A stretch of DNA of 64,000 bases from Halomonas alkaliantarctica (GTDB taxonomy: Bacteria > Pseudomonadota > Gammaproteobacteria > Pseudomonadales > Halomonadaceae), in the NCBI RefSeq assembly GCF_029854215.1, contig NZ_CP122961.1, positions 3,286,001 through 3,350,000 on the forward strand, in the 5' to 3' direction. This document shows positions 16,290-26,653 of the stretch, one piece after another; the first letter of the stretch is position 1, and the number at the start of each line of letters is the position of its first letter. The notes under the pieces were generated by a model. It saw only the letters and a program-made list of their open reading frames with translations, was not told where the DNA came from and did not search any database. The position numbers and the translations under genes are program-made.

Positions 16290-17714
16290 ATGAGCACAGC
16301 ATTTGAACACCCGACCTACAACTACAAGGTAGTTCGGCAGTTCGCGATTATGACCGTTGTGTGGGGCATTGTGGGGATGACCATTGGTGTCATCCTCGCC
16401 TCGCAGCTGGTTTGGCCGCAACTGAACCTTGGCATACCTTGGACTAGCTTTGGGCGCCTGCGTCCGTTACACACTAACGCCGTAATTTTCGCCTTTGGCG
16501 GTTCGGCGCTCTTTGCCACGTCGTATTACGTTGTCCAGCGCACCTGTCAGACGAGGCTTTTCTCTGACAAGTTAGCGGCCTTTACGTTCTGGGGCTGGCA
16601 AGCGGTCATTATCTCAGCAGTCGTGTCACTGCCTATGGGTTACACCACGACCAAGGAGTACGCTGAGCTAGAATGGCCGATCAATATTTTGATCGCGGTC
16701 GTATGGATCAGCTACGCCATTGTCTTCTTAATGACGATCAAAAAACGCACCACGTCGCATATCTATGTGGCGAACTGGTTCTTCGCGGCGTTTATTTTGA
16801 CCGTTGCTGTGCTACACATCGTGAACAACGCGGCCATCCCTGTAACCCCCATGTACTCCACCTCGATTTACGCCGGTGCGGTGGATGCGATGGTGCAGTG
16901 GTGGTACGGACACAACGCGGTAGGCTTCTTCTTGACCGCTGGATTCCTGGGCATGATGTACTACTTCGTGCCGAAACAGGCAGAGCGTCCGATCTACTCC
17001 TACCGCCTATCAATCGTCCATTTCTGGGCATTGATCATGATCTACATGTGGGCAGGCCCTCACCACCTGCACTACACCGCACTACCTAACTGGGCACAGT
17101 CGCTGGGTATGATCATGTCCATCATTCTGCTGGCTCCCTCCTGGGGCGGCATGATCAACGGCATGATGACCCTGTCAGGGGCTTGGCATAAGCTGCGTAC
17201 GGATCCGACGCTACGCTTCTTGGTGGTTGCCCTGTCGTTCTACGGCATGTCCACCTTTGAAGGCCCGATGATGGCAATTAAGACCGTCAACGCGCTGTCG
17301 CACTACACTGACTGGACCATTGGTCACGTTCACTCTGGTGCGCTTGGCTGGGTCGCAATGATCACCATCGGTTCGATGTACCACCTGATCCCGCGCGTCT
17401 TTGGTCGCACGGCAATGTACTCGGTCAACCTGATCGCTGTGCACTTCTGGCTAGCCACGATCGGCACCGTACTGTACATCGCCTCCATGTGGGTTAACGG
17501 CATTCTGCAGGGCCTGATGTGGCGTGCGATCAACCCTGACGGCACCTTGATGTACACCTTTGTCGAAGCCGTTGAAGCCAGCGGGCCGGGCTACTTTGTT
17601 CGCTTAATCGGCGGCCTCTTCTGGGTCACCGGCATGCTGATCATGGCGTTCAATGTGTACATGACAGTTAAGCGTCGTGAGGCCATCAGCCATTCAGCGC
17701 CACAAGCTGCTTAA
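16290..17714 (+). CDS. ccoN: cbb3-type cytochrome c oxidase subunit I, CcoN
   Basis: 474 residues with about 12 membrane helices. Catalytic subunit of the high-affinity cbb3 oxidase, carrying heme b and the heme b3-CuB centre. Ligand histidines are recognisable in [11 protein letters not shown] (low-spin heme), [11 protein letters not shown] (CuB His, followed by the cross-linked Tyr region), [11 protein letters not shown] (CuB His pair) and [12 protein letters not shown] (heme His). First gene of ccoNOQP. The enzyme reduces oxygen to water at low oxygen tension and pumps protons in the inner membrane. The ribosome binding site is weak (GGGAAC). Confidence 0.97.
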   Translation: MSTAFEHPTYNYKVVRQFAIMTVVWGIVGMTIGVILASQLVWPQLNLGIPWTSFGRLRPLHTNAVIFAFGGSALFATSYYVVQRTCQTRLFSDKLAAFTFWGWQAVIISAVVSLPMGYTTTKEYAELEWPINILIAVVWISYAIVFLMTIKKRTTSHIYVANWFFAAFILTVAVLHIVNNAAIPVTPMYSTSIYAGAVDAMVQWWYGHNAVGFFLTAGFLGMMYYFVPKQAERPIYSYRLSIVHFWALIMIYMWAGPHHLHYTALPNWAQSLGMIMSIILLAPSWGGMINGMMTLSGAWHKLRTDPTLRFLVVALSFYGMSTFEGPMMAIKTVNALSHYTDWTIGHVHSGALGWVAMITIGSMYHLIPRVFGRTAMYSVNLIAVHFWLATIGTVLYIASMWVNGILQGLMWRAINPDGTLMYTFVEAVEASGPGYFVRLIGGLFWVTGMLIMAFNVYMTVKRREAISHSAPQAA

Positions 17715-17733
17715 ACCGGGGAAGTTGAGACCA

Positions 17734-18342
17734 ATGAAACACGAGATTGTCGAAAAGAACGTTGGCCTGCTTGCCGTGTTGATCCTTGTCGTGATCAGTT
17801 TCGGTGGTTTGGCTGAGGTCGTTCCGCTGCTTTTCCAGAAGCAGACCACCGAGCCGGTTGAAGGCCTGGAGCCGCTGTCGGCGCTTGAGTTGGAAGGCCG
17901 GGACATCTACCGCCGTGAAGGTTGTGTGGGCTGTCACTCGCAAATGGTGCGGCCATTCCGCGCCGAAACCGAGCGCTACGGCCACTACAACGTGGCAGGC
18001 GAGCAAGTGTATGAGCACAACTTCCTATGGGGCTCTAAGCGTACCGGGCCAGACCTAGCACGTGTTGGCGGTCGCTATAGCGATGATTGGCATCGTGCTC
18101 ACCTCTACAATCCCCGGGATGTAGTGCCTGAATCGGTGATGCCTGCTTACCCCTGGCTGTTTGAAAACACCCTCGATGGTGATGCCACTCCCAAGAAGAT
18201 GCGCACGCTGCGTCAACTGGGTGTGCCGTATACCGACGAAGATATCGCCAACGCTACTGACGACGTAAGCGGCACCCAGGAAATCACCGCCTTGGTCGCT
18301 TACCTGCAGCAGCTCGGAACCGTGCTCGAGGGCACTCGTTAA
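17734..18342 (+). CDS. ccoO: cbb3-type cytochrome c oxidase subunit II, CcoO
   Basis: 202 residues from ATG 17734; the longer frame overlapping ccoN is not needed. One N-terminal membrane anchor (residues about 10-32) is followed by a periplasmic monoheme cytochrome c with CVGCH at residues 64-68 and an axial methionine candidate in [10 protein letters not shown]. It transfers electrons from CcoP to CcoN. It begins 19 bases after ccoN. Confidence 0.97.
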   Translation: MKHEIVEKNVGLLAVLILVVISFGGLAEVVPLLFQKQTTEPVEGLEPLSALELEGRDIYRREGCVGCHSQMVRPFRAETERYGHYNVAGEQVYEHNFLWGSKRTGPDLARVGGRYSDDWHRAHLYNPRDVVPESVMPAYPWLFENTLDGDATPKKMRTLRQLGVPYTDEDIANATDDVSGTQEITALVAYLQQLGTVLEGTR

Positions 18343-18345
18343 GCT

Positions 18346-18570
18346 ATGGATACGGGAACTTTTCGCGGTCTCATCACGCTGGTCTTGATTTTCGCTTTTA
18401 TCGGAATCGCCCTCTGGGCGTATTCCAAGCGACGCAAACCAGATTTCGACGAAGCGGCTAATTTGCCCTTTGCCGACGACGATGAGCAACCGACCAGTGA
18501 CAAGCACGCTTCGCGTGAACGCGACAGCGAAGCGCATTCCCGCGACGACAGGGGAGATAAGAATATATGA
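18346..18570 (+). CDS. ccoQ: cbb3 oxidase small subunit CcoQ
   Basis: 74 residues: one membrane helix (FRGLITLVLIFAFIGIALWAY) and a highly charged cytoplasmic tail. CcoQ stabilises the assembled oxidase. It lies three bases after ccoO and overlaps ccoP by four bases. The tail (about 45 residues of Asp/Glu/Arg/Ser) is longer than in many homologues. Confidence 0.92.
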   Translation: MDTGTFRGLITLVLIFAFIGIALWAYSKRRKPDFDEAANLPFADDDEQPTSDKHASRERDSEAHSRDDRGDKNI

Positions 18571-19496
18571 ATAATTTATGGGGTGACTCCCTATCCGGCT
18601 TCTGGAGCGCCTGGATCATTATCATTACACTTGGCACGATTGCGCTAAGCGTATGGATACTGCTGGCTAACCGGCGCACCGACAAGACGCCTGACGCAGA
18701 CGGCAACGTAGAAACCACCGGCCACGCCGCCGATGGCATCGAAGAGTATGACAACCCACTGCCGAAGTGGTGGTTCCAGCTATTCGTCTTGACGGTAGTT
18801 TTTGCGCTGGGCTACTTGGTGCTTTACCCCGGCTTGGGCAACTACGCAGGGATACTAGGCTGGTCGCAGGAGGGTCAGTGGGAAGAGGAAGTCGCTCAGG
18901 CGGAAGAACGCTTTACGCCGATTTTTGCCCAGTATCAGGAAGTGCCTATTCCTGAGCTTGCTGAAGATCCCGAAGCGATGCAGGTCGCAGAGCGGATTTA
19001 CCAGAATAACTGTGCGGTGTGTCACGGTTCCAACGCACAGGGCGGTTACGGCTTCCCTAACCTGACCGATGACGACTGGCTGTACGGCGGCGAACCTGAA
19101 AATATTCTGACCACCCTCAACCAAGGCCGTAACGGCAATATGCCTTCTTGGCAGCAGTTGGGGCAGGAGAATATTGGGAACCTGACGCAATATGTTCTGT
19201 CCCTTTCTGAAGAAGAGCACGACGCTGAGCGCGCAGCGAGCGGCGAAAGCACCTTCGGGGCGGTATGTGCAGCCTGCCACGGCCCCAGCGGCACGGGTAA
19301 CACGGCTCTCGGCGCACCCAACCTGACAGATAACACCTGGCTTTATCTGGCACCCGGCCAGGATGTCGGTGACTCTATCCGTCAAACACTGCGTAACGGC
19401 CGTAACGGCCATATGCCTGCACAAGCGGCCTATATCGGTGAAGAACGTGTTCATCTGGTCGCGGCCTACGTGTATAGCCTGCGCTTAGCGGAATGA
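18567..19496 (+). CDS. ccoP: cbb3-type cytochrome c oxidase subunit III, CcoP
   Basis: 309 residues: two N-terminal membrane helices (about 10-33 and 68-90), then two cytochrome c domains with CAVCH at 149-153 and CAACH at 234-238, each with a downstream axial Met candidate (GNMPSW, GHMPAQ). It accepts electrons from soluble or membrane cytochrome c and passes them to CcoO. It starts within the end of ccoQ (ATGA overlap) and is followed by a terminator. Confidence 0.97.
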   Translation: MNNLWGDSLSGFWSAWIIIITLGTIALSVWILLANRRTDKTPDADGNVETTGHAADGIEEYDNPLPKWWFQLFVLTVVFALGYLVLYPGLGNYAGILGWSQEGQWEEEVAQAEERFTPIFAQYQEVPIPELAEDPEAMQVAERIYQNNCAVCHGSNAQGGYGFPNLTDDDWLYGGEPENILTTLNQGRNGNMPSWQQLGQENIGNLTQYVLSLSEEEHDAERAASGESTFGAVCAACHGPSGTGNTALGAPNLTDNTWLYLAPGQDVGDSIRQTLRNGRNGHMPAQAAYIGEERVHLVAAYVYSLRLAE

Positions 19497-19542
19497 TAGA
19501 TCGTTGACGAAGAGCGATTACCGTCAGCAACGCTAGCCAAGC

Positions 19543-19576
19543 AAGGGTGCGGCCCCAAACCGCACCCTTTCTTTAT
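19543..19576 (+). terminator. Rho-independent terminator of ccoNOQP
   Basis: AAGGGTGCGG / CCGCACCCTTT stem with a six-base loop, followed by CTTTATA. Located about 50 bases after ccoP. Confidence 0.88.
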
Positions 19577-19714
19577 ACCCAACCCGATACAATATTACCG
19601 AAACATCCAGACTATCTAAGCGTCTAATTTAATTAAGCACCTAGCTTAACGGAGCATCAGTTCAATAGAGCAATGGGTGCAGTCTCTCCTGCCTTCTGAG
19701 CCGGGAATATCACC

Positions 19715-21151
19715 ATGGAAAAGATACCAAGCCAAGACGTCACGCCGAACCCGGTAGGGCATCACACTCCCTCTGAAACGGTTACCCGGGAAATGTACGC
19801 CAAGCGTCGCCACATTTATGTGCGCGAAATCAAAGGCGTTTTCCAGAAGCTTCGGCGCAGTGCCAACTGGGCGTTAATGCTGGCATTTTTCCTATTACCC
19901 TGGATTAACATTGGTGGTCGGCCGTTAATTCTCTTCGACCTACCTAATCGTGAATTTCATATTTTTAGCGCCACGTTTTACCCACAGGAGTTCATACTGC
20001 TGTCGTGGTTACTGATTATCTGCGCCTTTGGGCTGTTCTTCATAACCGTTTTTGCTGGCCGGGTATGGTGTGGCTACACCTGCCCGCAAAGCGTTTGGAC
20101 CTTCCTGTTTATTTGGCTTGAACATCGCATTGAAGGCACGCGCAATCGGCGCATAAAGCTCGACAACCAACCGATGAGTGCCGACAAAGCTTGGCGCAAA
20201 GTGGCCAAGCACACCGCCTGGCTGCTCATAGCCCTCGCTACCGGCATCACCTTTGTGGGTTACTTCACGCCCATTCGTGATTTAGTGGCGGAATTGCCCA
20301 CCTTTGAGGCCCATGGCTGGTCCTACTTCTGGGTTGGCTTTTTCCTGGTATTTACTTACCTCAACGCGGGTTGGCTGCGCGAGCAGGTGTGCATCTACAT
20401 GTGCCCCTACGCGCGTTTCCAATCGGTCATGTTTGACCGCGACACATTGATCGTCTCCTACGATGAATCACGGGGCGAACCCCGTGGCCATCGCAAAAAA
20501 AACCTGAGCCATTTAGAAGCCCGCGAGGCAGGCTATGGCGACTGTATCGATTGCGACCTTTGCGTGCAGGTCTGCCCCACCGGTATCGATATCCGAGACG
20601 GGCTACAGTATGAGTGCATAACCTGCGCTGCGTGTATTGATGCCTGCGACAGCGTGATGGATAAAATGGGCTACCCACGCGGCTTGGTGCGTTACACCAC
20701 CGAAAATGCTCTTGAAGGTAAAAAGAGCCATATTTTGCGACCTCGCTTACTGGCTTACTTCGCAGCTCTGTTGGTAATGATCGGCACCTTTGTCTGGGCT
20801 GTTAACGACCGCATGCCACTAGACTTTGAGGCCGAGCGAGAACGTACCCAGCTTTACCAAATGACTCGCGGCGGCCAGATTAGCAATGTGTTTAGCCTGA
20901 CCATTCGTAACCTCGATGATCAAGACCACACCTACCAGCTAAGCGTTGCTGGATTGCCTAGTCTCACTCTAGACAGCAGTACGATTAGTGTACCTGCAGG
21001 GGAGTCGCGCTTCGAAGCCGTCACCGTGAACGCCGATCCCGACGATTTACAGCAACCCAGCCATCCCATTGTATTCACGCTGCAGGCTCAACAGGATGCG
21101 GATATTCACCTCGAGCGCGAAACCAGCTTCCTGGGCAATATTAGGAGATAA
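19715..21151 (+). CDS. ccoG: Cytochrome oxidase assembly ferredoxin-type protein CcoG (RdxA/FixG)
   Basis: 478 residues with five likely membrane helices. Two 4Fe-4S motifs, C277/C280/C283/C287 (CIDCDLCVQVCP) and C301/C304/C307/C311 (CITCAACIDAC), lie between the membrane part and a C-terminal Ig-like domain (about 375-478). An additional CGYTCPQSVW motif lies in the membrane part. CcoG is reported to reduce Cu(II) to Cu(I) for cbb3 biogenesis. It begins ccoGHIS, 218 bases after ccoP. Confidence 0.95.
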   Translation: MEKIPSQDVTPNPVGHHTPSETVTREMYAKRRHIYVREIKGVFQKLRRSANWALMLAFFLLPWINIGGRPLILFDLPNREFHIFSATFYPQEFILLSWLLIICAFGLFFITVFAGRVWCGYTCPQSVWTFLFIWLEHRIEGTRNRRIKLDNQPMSADKAWRKVAKHTAWLLIALATGITFVGYFTPIRDLVAELPTFEAHGWSYFWVGFFLVFTYLNAGWLREQVCIYMCPYARFQSVMFDRDTLIVSYDESRGEPRGHRKKNLSHLEAREAGYGDCIDCDLCVQVCPTGIDIRDGLQYECITCAACIDACDSVMDKMGYPRGLVRYTTENALEGKKSHILRPRLLAYFAALLVMIGTFVWAVNDRMPLDFEAERERTQLYQMTRGGQISNVFSLTIRNLDDQDHTYQLSVAGLPSLTLDSSTISVPAGESRFEAVTVNADPDDLQQPSHPIVFTLQAQQDADIHLERETSFLGNIRR

Positions 21152-21157
21152 GCAACT

Positions 21158-21691
21158 ATGTCATCCCTACCTTCTGGCGATAAGGTGACGCCTTGGTATA
21201 AACAGTTTTGGCCGTGGTTTTTAATCGGCATTCTGCTCTCGTCCATAATGTTTAGTATTACCTATGCCGTTATGTCGGTTAAGAGCTTCGATGGCATGGT
21301 TGTTCAGGAGGATTATTACAGGCATGGTAAAGCCATCAATATGGTGCTTGCCAAGCAAGACCGTGCCCGAGAGTTAAACCTAAGTGCAGATTTACGCCTT
21401 GATCCACTCACCAGCGATATTGTGATTGATTTAAGCGGCGATGCACGTCCAGACAAACTCTATTTGGATCTCATATTCCCGACCGAAGATGATCGCGATC
21501 AATCCTTCGTACTTGAGCATGTTCGTGAAGGCCGCTACATCACCCAAGGCCCAGATAATCTTCGCTACCGCTGGTATCTACAGATTCAGCCTGCGCAAGA
21601 AGATGCAGAATGGCGCCTTACCGGTGAGGCTACGTTCCCCGATGAAAACAGCGTCGCGCTACTACCAGGAGGGCGTACAGAAAGCGAATGA
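21158..21691 (+). CDS. ccoH: cbb3 oxidase assembly protein CcoH (FixH family)
   Basis: 177 residues with a single N-terminal membrane helix (about 15-40), then a periplasmic FixH domain containing VQEDYYRHGKAINM. CcoH binds the oxidase and is needed for its stability. It lies six bases after ccoG with GGAGAT as ribosome binding site, and overlaps ccoI by four bases. Confidence 0.92.
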   Translation: MSSLPSGDKVTPWYKQFWPWFLIGILLSSIMFSITYAVMSVKSFDGMVVQEDYYRHGKAINMVLAKQDRARELNLSADLRLDPLTSDIVIDLSGDARPDKLYLDLIFPTEDDRDQSFVLEHVREGRYITQGPDNLRYRWYLQIQPAQEDAEWRLTGEATFPDENSVALLPGGRTESE

Positions 21692-24135
21692 GCAACGACG
21701 CGCCCTGCTACCACTGCGGTAACCCGGTGCCCGCTGGGGCTCCCTGGTCGATTACCCTTGATGATCATGCCCACCCGCTCTGCTGTCCCGGCTGCGAAGC
21801 GGTGGCCCATGCCATCGTCGACGGTGGTTTAGAAAGTTACTACCGCTACCGCACCGAACTGCCCGAACGACCGGATGAGCGCCAGGCTGCCAAGGCCGAT
21901 ACCTGGTCGGTGTTTGACGACCCCGGCCTGCAGGCGCAGTTTGTTCACCCCGACGGTGATGAGGGCAATGTCAAAGCTACCCTCGCCATCGAAGGCATTA
22001 CCTGTGCCGCCTGTGCCTGGCTGATCGAACACCGTTTAAATGCCTTAACCGGCGTTGCCTCCAGCGCGGTGAATTTAACTCACCACCGTCTGCGGGTGAG
22101 CTGGGATCCCCAGCAGTTAAAACTCTCACAACTGCTGGCCGAACTTGCCGCCATTGGCTACGACGCCCAGCCCTACGAGCCAGACCAGGCTCAGACGCGC
22201 ATGCAGCACGAAGAGCGTATGAACGTGCGTCGGCTAATCATCGCCGCTGTCGGCATGATGCAGGTGATGATGTTCTCTATCCCAATCTATGTCTCCGGCC
22301 CCGGTGAAATCAGCGACGACTTCTACGCGCTGTTTCACTGGCTCTCCTTTGCACTAGCCACGCCGGTGGTGTTTTTTTCCGCCCAGCCGTTTTTCCGCAA
22401 CGCCCTGCGCGACCTGCGCACTGGCGTACTGGGTATGGACGTACCGGTCTCGTTAGCCATTGGTGGCGCTTATCTTGCCAGCAGCTATGCCGTGCTATTC
22501 AACGTCGGCGAGGTCTATTTTGACTCGGTAGCCATGTTCACCTTCTTTTTACTGTTTGGCCGCTACGTGGAAGGCCGTGCCAGACGCCGCAGCGGGCATA
22601 GCGGCAATGCACTGAGCGGCGTACTGCCGATTTCGGCCACGCGGTTAGAAAGCGATGGCAGCGAGCGCATTCTGCCCGCCAGCGAACTTTCCCCCGGTGA
22701 TCGCGTATTGATCAAGCCCGGCCATGGCGTGCCCGCCGATGGCATCATCGAGGAGGGCGAATCGAGCCTGGACGAATCGATGTTGACCGGTGAATACCTA
22801 CCGGTTACTCGCCGGGTGGGCGACCCGATTACTGGCGGTAGCCAAAACATGGAAAACCCTCTGGTAATCAGGGTGACCCATGCCGGGCGCGATGCCCGGG
22901 TAGCGGGTATCGTCGACCTTACCGACCGTGCCTTTGCCAGCCGTCCGCGGCTAGCCCAGATGGCTGAACGTATGGCGCACCTATTCGTGCTACGCCTGCT
23001 AATAGTCACAGCCTGCGTGACTATCGCCTGGTGGTTTATCGACCCCTCAAGGATGCTCTGGGTGCTACTTTCGGTGTTAGTGGTGACTTGCCCCTGCGCT
23101 CTGGCGCTGGCCACCCCAGCGGCACTAACCGCTGGTCACGGCCAGTTGCGAAAGCGCGGCGTATTGATTACCCGAGCCGATGCCATGGAGACGCTCTCTA
23201 AGGTTACCCGGGTGATTTTTGATAAAACCGGCACCCTGACCCGCGGCGAGATGTACCTTACCCAAACCCAGACTCTTGGCGAACTCACCGCCGAGCGAGC
23301 CCGGGCAGTTGCTGCCGCTCTTGAGGCCAACTCGGAACACCCGATCGCCCGAGCCTTTCGACCGTTCCGCGATGCTACCCTGCAAGCCAAAGACATTCAC
23401 AGCTACACCGGGCAGGGGCTCGAAGGCAGCTTAAACGACGCCCGATGGCGGTTGGGCAAGCCCGAATTTGCATTGGAGGGGGGCATAGCGGCGCCTGCCA
23501 AAGGCCAGTGGCTGCTGCTTAGCGAAGATGGTGTGCCCCGTGCCTGGTTTGGCCTGCACGACGGCATTCGCGATGACGCTGCCGCCACGATTAAAGCCCT
23601 CCAGGCCCAAGGTTTAAGCGTGGAGCTACTCTCCGGTGACACCCAGGATGCCGTGGAAAGCCTGGCTGATCAGCTCAACATCGCCACTTGGCACGCAGGC
23701 ACCAGCCCGGAAGGCAAGCTGGCACGGATGAAGGAGCTTCAGGCCGCAGGCGAAACCGTCGTGATGATTGGTGACGGCATCAACGACGTGCCGGTGTTAG
23801 CCGGAGCCGATGTCGCGATTGCAATGAATGGCGCAACGGATCTGGCCCGCACCCGCGCGGACGCGGTGCTACTCAGCCCGCGCCTGATGCGTATTTTTGA
23901 GGCCATCGAGATTTCCCGCGCCACCCGGCGTATCATGCGCCAGAATATGATTTGGTCAGTGTGCTACAACTTTTCGGCGCTGCCGCTGGCAGCAATGGGG
24001 CTGGTGCCGCCCTGGCTAGCCGCGATTGGTATGTCGCTGAGTTCGTTAGTGGTAGTGGGTAATGCGCTGCGACTGTCTCGCTGGCGCACCCAGCCTGCGC
24101 CAACGCTCGACACTTCAACACCGGTAACCGCATGA
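21688..24135 (+). CDS. ccoI: Copper-exporting P1B-type ATPase CcoI (FixI)
   Basis: 815 residues. N-terminal Cys-rich segment (CYHCGNPV, CCPGC), a heavy-metal-associated domain with GITCAACAW (C106, C109), eight membrane helices, the copper-site CPC motif (C468, C470), the phosphorylated DKTGT (D512), an HP motif (SEHPIARAF) and GDGINDVP. CcoI exports copper to the periplasm for insertion into the CuB site of cbb3 oxidase. It lies within ccoGHIS with four-base overlaps on both sides. Confidence 0.96.
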   Translation: MSNDAPCYHCGNPVPAGAPWSITLDDHAHPLCCPGCEAVAHAIVDGGLESYYRYRTELPERPDERQAAKADTWSVFDDPGLQAQFVHPDGDEGNVKATLAIEGITCAACAWLIEHRLNALTGVASSAVNLTHHRLRVSWDPQQLKLSQLLAELAAIGYDAQPYEPDQAQTRMQHEERMNVRRLIIAAVGMMQVMMFSIPIYVSGPGEISDDFYALFHWLSFALATPVVFFSAQPFFRNALRDLRTGVLGMDVPVSLAIGGAYLASSYAVLFNVGEVYFDSVAMFTFFLLFGRYVEGRARRRSGHSGNALSGVLPISATRLESDGSERILPASELSPGDRVLIKPGHGVPADGIIEEGESSLDESMLTGEYLPVTRRVGDPITGGSQNMENPLVIRVTHAGRDARVAGIVDLTDRAFASRPRLAQMAERMAHLFVLRLLIVTACVTIAWWFIDPSRMLWVLLSVLVVTCPCALALATPAALTAGHGQLRKRGVLITRADAMETLSKVTRVIFDKTGTLTRGEMYLTQTQTLGELTAERARAVAAALEANSEHPIARAFRPFRDATLQAKDIHSYTGQGLEGSLNDARWRLGKPEFALEGGIAAPAKGQWLLLSEDGVPRAWFGLHDGIRDDAAATIKALQAQGLSVELLSGDTQDAVESLADQLNIATWHAGTSPEGKLARMKELQAAGETVVMIGDGINDVPVLAGADVAIAMNGATDLARTRADAVLLSPRLMRIFEAIEISRATRRIMRQNMIWSVCYNFSALPLAAMGLVPPWLAAIGMSLSSLVVVGNALRLSRWRTQPAPTLDTSTPVTA

Positions 24136-24368
24136 CGATTCTATACCTGCTCATTCCACTCTCGCTGATTTTGCTCGGCCTCGCCGTCTGGGCGTTTTTC
24201 TGGGCGGTGAAAAATGATCAGTTCGACGACTTAGAAGGCCCGGCATACCGCATTCTATTTGATGAGGATGAAAACGACCTCAGCCCCGAGCAGCGCCAGA
24301 AAACCAAGCAAAAATCTGCTGCGCCAACTGATCAAGACACACCCGACGACCCAGAGCCCCGTTCATGA
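24132..24368 (+). CDS. ccoS: cbb3 oxidase maturation protein CcoS
   Basis: 78 residues: one membrane helix (YLLIPLSLILLGLAVWAFFWA) and the typical KNDQFDDLEGPAYRILFDED sequence after it. CcoS is required for cofactor insertion in CcoN. It overlaps ccoI and the next gene by four bases each. Confidence 0.95.
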   Translation: MTILYLLIPLSLILLGLAVWAFFWAVKNDQFDDLEGPAYRILFDEDENDLSPEQRQKTKQKSAAPTDQDTPDDPEPRS

Positions 24369-25060
24369 ATCCGACAGGGCTTGATCTGCCGCCGCTCATG
24401 GCGGCGTTTGTGTTCGGCTTGATGGGGGGCGCCCATTGTATCGGCATGTGTGGCGGCATTATGAGTGCGCTCACCTTTGCAGTCCCCCCTAGCATGCGCC
24501 ACCCGGCACGCATGGGAGGACTGCTGCTCAGCTATAACGCAGGCCGTATTATTAGCTATATGAGCGCAGGCGCACTGGTTGCGCTGCTAGGCACGCTGTT
24601 TTCGCTTTCTGCTACGGCACGCCTGTTGCTTCAGGTATTTGCCGCGCTGATGCTGATCTTAATGGCACTGTATATCGCCAACTGGTGGAAAGGCCTGCTC
24701 AAAATTGAGGCCGTGGGTCGACGGCTATGGCGCTTTATTGAGCCCGTGGGGCGTCGCTTGATGCCCGTAGTCCATCTTCCCCAAGCCTTCGCCCTGGGGG
24801 CACTCTGGGGCTGGCTCCCCTGCGGGCTGGTCTACTCCATGCTGGCCTGGAGCCTGGCGATTGCCGACCCGCTTCAGGGCGCGCTACTCATGGGCGCCTT
24901 TGGGCTTGGCACCCTGCCTGCACTACTTGCCACTGGCCTCGCTGCCCGCCAACTCAGCCATTTGATACGCCACCCCGCGACCCGAAGTGTGGCAGCGCTG
25001 ACAATTATCGCTTTTGCGCTGTGGCAGCTGTGGACGCTCACCGCACACAACGTCTATTAG
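24365..25060 (+). CDS. SafE/TauE-like membrane protein linked to cbb3 assembly
   Basis: 231 residues with about six membrane helices. The GGAHCIGMCGGIMSAL segment at the start contains His and Cys residues in membrane helix 1 that could bind copper. It belongs to the sulfite exporter TauE/SafE (UreH-like, DUF2892-neighbour) family often found right after ccoS. It overlaps ccoS by four bases, so it is translationally coupled. A role in copper handling for cbb3 is inference from motif and position. Confidence 0.85.
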   Translation: MNPTGLDLPPLMAAFVFGLMGGAHCIGMCGGIMSALTFAVPPSMRHPARMGGLLLSYNAGRIISYMSAGALVALLGTLFSLSATARLLLQVFAALMLILMALYIANWWKGLLKIEAVGRRLWRFIEPVGRRLMPVVHLPQAFALGALWGWLPCGLVYSMLAWSLAIADPLQGALLMGAFGLGTLPALLATGLAARQLSHLIRHPATRSVAALTIIAFALWQLWTLTAHNVY

Positions 25061-25135
25061 CATGACGTGGCTCAACATTTACCTCCCGACCACGGTTTAG
25101 GCTAGCGGCATTTCCTAACGTCGGAGCGCTCCTTT

Positions 25136-26569
25136 ATGCCCGTTCATGCCCCCGCTGCATTGCCCCTTGCACCCGCAGCTGCCGCAGCCCCCATGCAGCC
25201 GGTGTGGGATGAAGCGTTACTGCGCCGCTACGACACCAGCGGCCCACGCTATACCTCCTACCCCACGGCACTGTCGTTTCATAACCAATTTACGCCTGAC
25301 GACCTGACCCAGGCGCTGGAGCGTAGTAATGCTAGCAAGCGTTCGCTCTCGCTGTATGTTCACGTGCCCTTCTGCCGCAAAATCTGCTTCTACTGCGCGT
25401 GTAATAAAATCGCCACCAAAAACACCGCCCTGGCCGAGCCCTATATAGCCCGGCTTGACCGCGAAATGGTGCTGACCGCACGCCATTTGGATACATCACG
25501 ACCGGTGGAACAACTGCACTGGGGCGGTGGCACACCGACGTTTCTCAGCTTGAACCAGATGGGTGACCTGATTGATCGACTGGATGCACGCTTTGGCCTT
25601 TCGTCGTCTGCTAACCGCGATTACGCGATTGAAATAGATCCTCGCGAAGCGGATGTGTTTACTCTGCGCCATCTCGAATCCCTCGGCTTTAATCGCATCA
25701 GCCTGGGCGTGCAGGACGTAAGTCCACTGGTGCAGAAAGCGATTAATCGCATTCAACCTCGAGTGCTTACCGAAACGCTGATGGATGAGGCGCATCGCCT
25801 GGGCTTTCGCTCGCTCAATCTCGATCTAATTTACGGTTTGCCCTTTCAGACTGAAAAAAGCTTTGCCGACACTCTACGCCAGGTGATCGAGCTCAACCCG
25901 GCGCGCCTTTCCGTGTTTAATTACGCGCATATGCCCGAGCGCTTTGCCCCACAGCGACGTATTAATGTCGACGACTTGCCGGGTAGCGATGAGAAACTGG
26001 CGATTCTGCGTATCACCATCGAAATGCTCACCGCAGCAGGCTATGTGCATATTGGTATGGATCACTTTGCCCGACCTGATGATAGCCTGGCTATTGCCCA
26101 GCGCGAAGGCTCACTGCAGCGCAACTTCCAGGGCTACTCCAGCCACGCTCAGTGCGACTTAATAGGACTTGGCGTATCAGCGATTTCCCGTATAGACGAT
26201 GTCTATGCGCAGAATCCTAGCGACCTGGCCCGCTACGAAGCGGCGCTGGACCAGGGGCAGCTTGCCACCGTGCGCGGCATTCGCTTAAATGATGACGACC
26301 TGATCCGCCGGGACGTGATTGAGCGGCTGATGTGCGATATGGGCATTGACCTGGCCGCCGTTAGCCAACGCTGGAACATTGATGCCCCCCGCTACTTTGC
26401 GCCAGCGCTTGAGCGCCTGCAGAGCGCCGAACAGGATGGACTATTGACCCGTAGCGGTGATCAGCTTAAAGCTACGCCGATGGGACACCTGCTGATTCGC
26501 CATATAGCCATGGCGTTTGACGCCCATCTTTCTGGGCAAACAGGGCAACGATACTCTAAGATTGTTTAA
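25136..26569 (+). CDS. hemN: Oxygen-independent coproporphyrinogen III oxidase HemN
   Basis: 477 residues. A radical SAM enzyme that decarboxylates coproporphyrinogen III to protoporphyrinogen IX without oxygen. The cluster motif is C80, C84, C87 (CRKICFYCAC, with the extra C89 typical of HemN), preceded by the YTSYPTALSFH segment. GGGTPTFL and the SLNLDLIYGLP motif follow. The first about 20 residues are Ala/Pro-rich and may not be translated if ATG 25193 is used; ATG 25136 has GGAG ten bases upstream. It lies between ccoS/safE and anr, so heme synthesis and oxidase assembly are grouped under likely low-oxygen control. Confidence 0.95.
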   Translation: MPVHAPAALPLAPAAAAAPMQPVWDEALLRRYDTSGPRYTSYPTALSFHNQFTPDDLTQALERSNASKRSLSLYVHVPFCRKICFYCACNKIATKNTALAEPYIARLDREMVLTARHLDTSRPVEQLHWGGGTPTFLSLNQMGDLIDRLDARFGLSSSANRDYAIEIDPREADVFTLRHLESLGFNRISLGVQDVSPLVQKAINRIQPRVLTETLMDEAHRLGFRSLNLDLIYGLPFQTEKSFADTLRQVIELNPARLSVFNYAHMPERFAPQRRINVDDLPGSDEKLAILRITIEMLTAAGYVHIGMDHFARPDDSLAIAQREGSLQRNFQGYSSHAQCDLIGLGVSAISRIDDVYAQNPSDLARYEAALDQGQLATVRGIRLNDDDLIRRDVIERLMCDMGIDLAAVSQRWNIDAPRYFAPALERLQSAEQDGLLTRSGDQLKATPMGHLLIRHIAMAFDAHLSGQTGQRYSKIV

Positions 26570-26653
26570 TAACCTTACGGTAGGCATGCTAAAGCAATTA
26601 CAATAAGTAAGGATTTTCTAATTGATACGCATGACCCATTCAAGGAGCAACGC

